DNA of 8,056 nt, taken from positions 1 through 8,056 of the forward strand of contig JAURXG010000617.1 of NCBI GenBank assembly GCA_030654555.1. Direction: 5' to 3'. Positions 5,865 through 8,056 of this stretch are shown one piece after another. A model generated the notes under the pieces. It was not told the DNA's origin. It made no database searches and was given only the letters and a program-made list of their open reading frames with translations. The DNA is from Aquabacterium sp. GTDB taxonomy: Bacteria; Pseudomonadota; Gammaproteobacteria; Burkholderiales; Burkholderiaceae_C. Numbering within the stretch: the first letter of the stretch is position 1; each line of letters begins with the position of its first letter. The position numbers and the translations under genes are program-made.

Positions 5865-7361
5865 TCAGCGCGCCAGACCCTGTCGCTTCAACACCGCCGC
5901 CACCCGCGGCAGCACCAGCACCGCCACCACCACCACCAGCAGCGTGGCCGACATCGGCCGCTCGAAGAAAACGCCCCAGTGGCCCTCGCCGATCGACAGC
6001 GCGTTGCGCATCTGCGCCTCGGCCATCGGGCCCAGGATCATGCCGACGATCACCGGCGCGGTGGGGAAGTCGTAGCGCCGCATCAGCACGCCCACCAGGC
6101 CGATGCCGCCCATCAGGAACAGGTCGAACGCACTCTGGCGCATGCCGTAGACGCCGATGGTGGCGAAGATCAGGATGCCGGCGTAGAGCTGCGGGCGCGG
6201 GATCTTCAGCAGCTTGACCCACAGGCCCACCAGCGGCAGGTTCAGCACCAGCAGCATCACGTTGCCGATGTACAGGCTGGCGATCAGCGCCCACACCAGG
6301 GTCGAGCTGGTCTGGAACAGCTGCGGGCCGGCGTTGATGCCGTAGTTCTGCAGCGCCGACAGCAGGATCGCCGCCGTCACCGACGTGGGGATGCCCAGCG
6401 TCAGCAGCGGCACCAGCGTGGCCGTCACGGCCGCGTTGTTGGCGGCCTCGGGGCCGGCCACGCCTTCGATCGCGCCGGTGGTGCCGAACTCGCTCTTGTA
6501 GGGGCTGAGCTTGCGCTCGACGCCGTAGCTCAGGAAGGTGGGAATCTCGGCGCCGCCGGCCGGGATGGTGCCGAACGGAAAGCCGATGAAGGTGCCACGC
6601 AGCCAGGCCGGCCACGAGCGGCGCCATTCGCTGCGCGTCATGTGCACCGAGCCCATGCGGTTGAGCTGCTGCTCGACGCGGCCCTCGTACAGCGCCGTGT
6701 ACATGCACTCGCCCACTGCGAACAGGCCCACCGCCACCAGCACCACCTCGATGCCGTCCATGAACTCGGGGATGCCGCCGGTGTAGCGCACCTGCGCGGT
6801 GATCTGGTCCAGCCCCACCAGGCCGATGGCCAGGCCGATGAACAGCGCGGTCATGCCGCGCAGCGTGCTCTGGCCGAGCACCGCGCTGACGGTGGTGAAG
6901 GCCAGCAGCATCAGGCAGAAGTACTCGGGCGGGCCCAGCTTGACGGCGAACTCGGCCACCACCGGCGCGAACACCGTGACCAACACGGTGGCGATGGTGC
7001 CGGCCACGAACGAGCCGATCGCCGAGGTGGCCAACGCCGCCCCGGCGCGCCCGCTCTTGGCCATCTTGAAGCCTTCGAGCGCGGTCACCATGGTGCCGGT
7101 CTCGCCAGGGGTGTTCAGCAGGATCGAGGTGGTGCTGCCGCCGTACATCGCGCCGTAGTAGATGCCGGCGAAGAAGATCATGCTGGCGGTGGGCTCCACC
7201 TGCGCGGTGATCGGCAGCAGCATCGCCACCGTCACCGCCGGGCCCAGCCCGGGCAGCACGCCGATGCCGGTGCCGATGGCGCAGCCGACGAAGGCCCACA
7301 ACAGGTTGATGGGCGTGCCGGCGGTGGCAAAGCCCTGCAGCAGGTTGGTCCAGACTTCCAT
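5865..7361 (-). CDS. tctA: Tripartite tricarboxylate transporter, large membrane subunit TctA
   Basis: The large permease subunit of a TTT secondary transporter, working in the inner membrane with TctB and the periplasmic binding protein TctC to take up carboxylates. At 498 residues it has the usual TctA length and about 12 hydrophobic segments from residue 15 to 487. Family motifs are all present: GVLPGLGPAVTVAMLLPIT (34-52), YYGAMYGGSTTSILLNTPGE (68-87), GTIPAGGAEIPTFLSYGVER (264-283), GAIEGVAGPEAANNAAV (296-312) and PLLTLGIPTSVTAAILL (318-334). The first and fourth regions reflect the internal two-fold repeat of the family. The open frame continues upstream to 7706 but only as antisense-like sequence over tctB. 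The ATG at 7361 is chosen because it overlaps the tctB stop by one base (TGATG) with a weak GGGTGG ribosome binding site 5 nt before it, which implies translational coupling. The substrate cannot be read from the sequence; tricarboxylates, dicarboxylates and aromatic acids are all known for this family. Confidence 0.96.
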   Translation of the reverse strand: MEVWTNLLQGFATAGTPINLLWAFVGCAIGTGIGVLPGLGPAVTVAMLLPITAQVEPTASMIFFAGIYYGAMYGGSTTSILLNTPGETGTMVTALEGFKMAKSGRAGAALATSAIGSFVAGTIATVLVTVFAPVVAEFAVKLGPPEYFCLMLLAFTTVSAVLGQSTLRGMTALFIGLAIGLVGLDQITAQVRYTGGIPEFMDGIEVVLVAVGLFAVGECMYTALYEGRVEQQLNRMGSVHMTRSEWRRSWPAWLRGTFIGFPFGTIPAGGAEIPTFLSYGVERKLSPYKSEFGTTGAIEGVAGPEAANNAAVTATLVPLLTLGIPTSVTAAILLSALQNYGINAGPQLFQTSSTLVWALIASLYIGNVMLLVLNLPLVGLWVKLLKIPRPQLYAGILIFATIGVYGMRQSAFDLFLMGGIGLVGVLMRRYDFPTAPVIVGMILGPMAEAQMRNALSIGEGHWGVFFERPMSATLLVVVVAVLVLPRVAAVLKRQGLAR

Positions 7362-7897
7362 CACAGCCACCCTGTGCCGGTGAGGCCGGGCAGGTTGATG
7401 CCCAGCACCTTGGTGAACAGCCAGAACGCCGGTGCGGCGATCAGGAAGCCGGTGACGAAATCCATCACCAGCCCGCGCGCGCCGCCATGCGGCTTGCCTT
7501 CGGAGCCACGCAGGCCGCGCACCGCCAGCATGAAGCACAGCGTGCAGCTGAGGATGAAGCCCAGCGTGGTCAGCAAGGTGGCATTGGCGGCGACGCCGGC
7601 CGCCACCCAGGCCAGCGCCGGCCAGTCGCCGCGGGCGGCGCCCGAGGGCTCGGCCATGGCGCGCCAGCCGCCGGTGCGGGCCTCGAAGATCAGCCAGGCG
7701 CCGCACAGCATCAGCACCGCGGCCACCACCCAGGGCAGGAAGTTGGGGCCGACGCCGGCATAACCGGCGTCCGACGGGATGTGGCTGGCACCCAGCGCCA
7801 TCAGCCCGCCCAGCGCGATGGCGGCCGCGCCGATGGCAGTCTGCGGACCGATGGCGGGCAAGGCCGTGGGGGGGGATGCGGAGGTCGGGTCGGGCAT
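7361..7897 (-). CDS. tctB: Tripartite tricarboxylate transporter, small membrane subunit TctB
   Basis: The small, poorly conserved membrane subunit of the TTT transporter. It has 178 residues and about four hydrophobic segments: 20-38, 54-72, 92-127 (two segments close together) and 143-165. VGPNFLPWVVAAVLMLCGAW (49-68) fits the family pattern of a VGPxxFP-type entry into the second helix, and LFTKVLGINLPG (160-171) fits the usual C-terminal end. The assignment rests on these weak motifs plus its position directly before tctA. The ATG at 7897 is supported by AGGAG 8 nt upstream. A run of eight C (7868-7875 on the plus strand as G) sits in codons 8-10, in a disordered Pro/Ser/Thr N-terminus before the first helix. 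The stop overlaps the tctA start in TGATG. Confidence 0.92.
   Translation of the reverse strand: MPDPTSASPPTALPAIGPQTAIGAAAIALGGLMALGASHIPSDAGYAGVGPNFLPWVVAAVLMLCGAWLIFEARTGGWRAMAEPSGAARGDWPALAWVAAGVAANATLLTTLGFILSCTLCFMLAVRGLRGSEGKPHGGARGLVMDFVTGFLIAAPAFWLFTKVLGINLPGLTGTGWL
7868..7875 (-). repeat. C8 homopolymer tract at the 5' end of tctB
   Basis: Eight consecutive C on the coding strand cover the end of codon 8 and all of codons 9-10 (Ser-Pro-Pro). The reading frame requires exactly eight. Slippage by one base would shift the frame 20 residues into nowhere and, through coupling, could also lower tctA translation. Confidence 0.7.
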
Positions 7898-7905
7898 CGG
7901 GGTGT

Positions 7906-7910
7906 CTCCT
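7906..7910 (-). promoter_or_regulatory. Ribosome binding site (AGGAG) of tctB
   Basis: On the minus strand AGGAG lies 8 nt before the ATG at 7897, an almost ideal Shine-Dalgarno site that fixes the tctB start. Confidence 0.75.
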
Positions 7911-7924
7911 GCCTGGATGTGACG

Positions 7925-7945
7925 GCGGGGGCGCTGGGCCCCCGC
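7925..7945 (-). promoter_or_regulatory. Perfect 8-bp GC stem-loop between tctC and tctB
   Basis: GCGGGGGC (7925-7932) pairs perfectly with GCCCCCGC (7938-7945) around a 5-nt loop. In the minus-strand transcript it lies between the tctC stop and the tctB ribosome binding site, about 14 nt before AGGAG. No T-run follows, so it is more likely to stabilise the 3' end of the tctC message or pause polymerase than to terminate fully. Such placement would favour more binding protein than permease. That role is inferred. Confidence 0.55.
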
Positions 7946-7968
7946 AGGTCTGGCGTTGGTCGGTGACC

Positions 7969-7992
7969 GGCCGGCTGCCGGGCCGGCTGACG
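7969..7992. repeat. Tandem duplicated 12-mer in the tctC-tctB gap
   Basis: GGCCGGCTGCCG (7969-7980) is followed directly by GGCCGGCTGACG (7981-7992); 11 of 12 bases agree. It leads into the pentamer array with a 2-bp overlap. Confidence 0.6.
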
Positions 7993-8030
7993 GCGCGGCG
8001 CGGCGCGGCCGGGCCGGGCCGGGCCGGGCC
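7991..8030. repeat. Array of eight GC-only pentamers abutting the tctC stop
   Basis: Three copies of CGGCG (7991-8005), one CGGCC (8006-8010) and four copies of GGGCC (8011-8030) run without interruption up to the presumed tctC stop codon (8031-8033). The array is non-coding on the minus strand. Copy number should vary between strains if slippage occurs. Confidence 0.75.
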
Positions 8031-8056
8031 TCAGATCATCCCGGCCTTGACCATGG
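8031..8056 (-). CDS. tctC: Probable 3' end of tctC (TTT periplasmic substrate-binding protein)
   Basis: Only the last seven full codons are inside the window: on the minus strand they read MVKAGMI followed by TGA. TctC/Bug-family proteins commonly end with a helix of the type ...VVKxAGI, and a tctC gene is expected directly before tctB in this operon. The call therefore rests on a short matching tail plus gene order. The binding protein would be periplasmic and capture the substrate for TctAB. Confidence 0.5.

Noticed and set aside
7362..7706. N-terminal extension of tctA across tctB
   Set aside because: The extension is out-of-frame tctB sequence; TctA homology starts at the ATG at 7361, and the TGATG junction explains the start.
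5979..7763. Long plus-strand open frame opposite tctA/tctB
   Set aside because: Its product is rich in His, Gln, Arg and Ala without any domain; tctA and tctB on the minus strand are clear family members. Typical antisense shadow in high-GC DNA.
7969..8030. CRISPR array
   Set aside because: The units are 5 and 12 bp with no spacers; this is a simple tandem repeat.

Overview
The window looks like the chromosome of a high-GC betaproteobacterium, most likely Burkholderiales of the Rubrivivax/Leptothrix type. This is inferred from the very GC-rich codon use, a betaproteobacterial-style RpoD C-terminus, a PEP-CTERM surface protein and a tripartite tricarboxylate transporter (TTT) operon. No mobile element, tRNA, rRNA or CRISPR array was seen.

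Left part, plus strand (1-2919): the 3' end of rpoD (housekeeping sigma factor), then a class III nucleotide cyclase fused to a C-terminal FHA domain, then a single-domain response regulator, then hemH (ferrochelatase). The gaps are short (39, 22 and 29 bp). The cyclase and receiver genes look like a small signalling pair. The cyclase and hemH starts both lack a Shine-Dalgarno sequence and carry a -10-like hexamer 7-8 nt before the ATG, which suggests leaderless transcripts.

Middle, minus strand (2947-5727): one 926-residue secreted protein with a signal peptide, about 18 glycine-rich repeats of the kind shared by autotransporter passengers and PEP-CTERM proteins, an autotransporter-like 'APGNSPG' module and a C-terminal PEP-CTERM sorting signal. 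It converges on hemH with only 27 bp between stop codons. Its upstream region (5728-5864) holds a good ribosome binding site, a CTGAC/GTCAG inverted repeat, a GC hairpin that may terminate the transporter operon, and a degenerate 16-bp direct repeat.

Right part, minus strand (5865-8056): a TTT uptake operon in the order tctC (only the last few codons) - tctB - tctA. tctB and tctA overlap in a TGATG junction. The tctC-tctB gap is unusual: a tandem array of eight GC-only pentamers begins directly at the presumed tctC stop, next to a duplicated 12-mer, and a perfect 8-bp stem-loop lies just before the tctB ribosome binding site. tctB also has a run of eight C within its first 11 codons.

I found no convincing wholly new system. 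The points most worth following up are the cyclase-FHA/receiver pair, the autotransporter-like PEP-CTERM protein, and the repeat and stem-loop layout between tctC and tctB.
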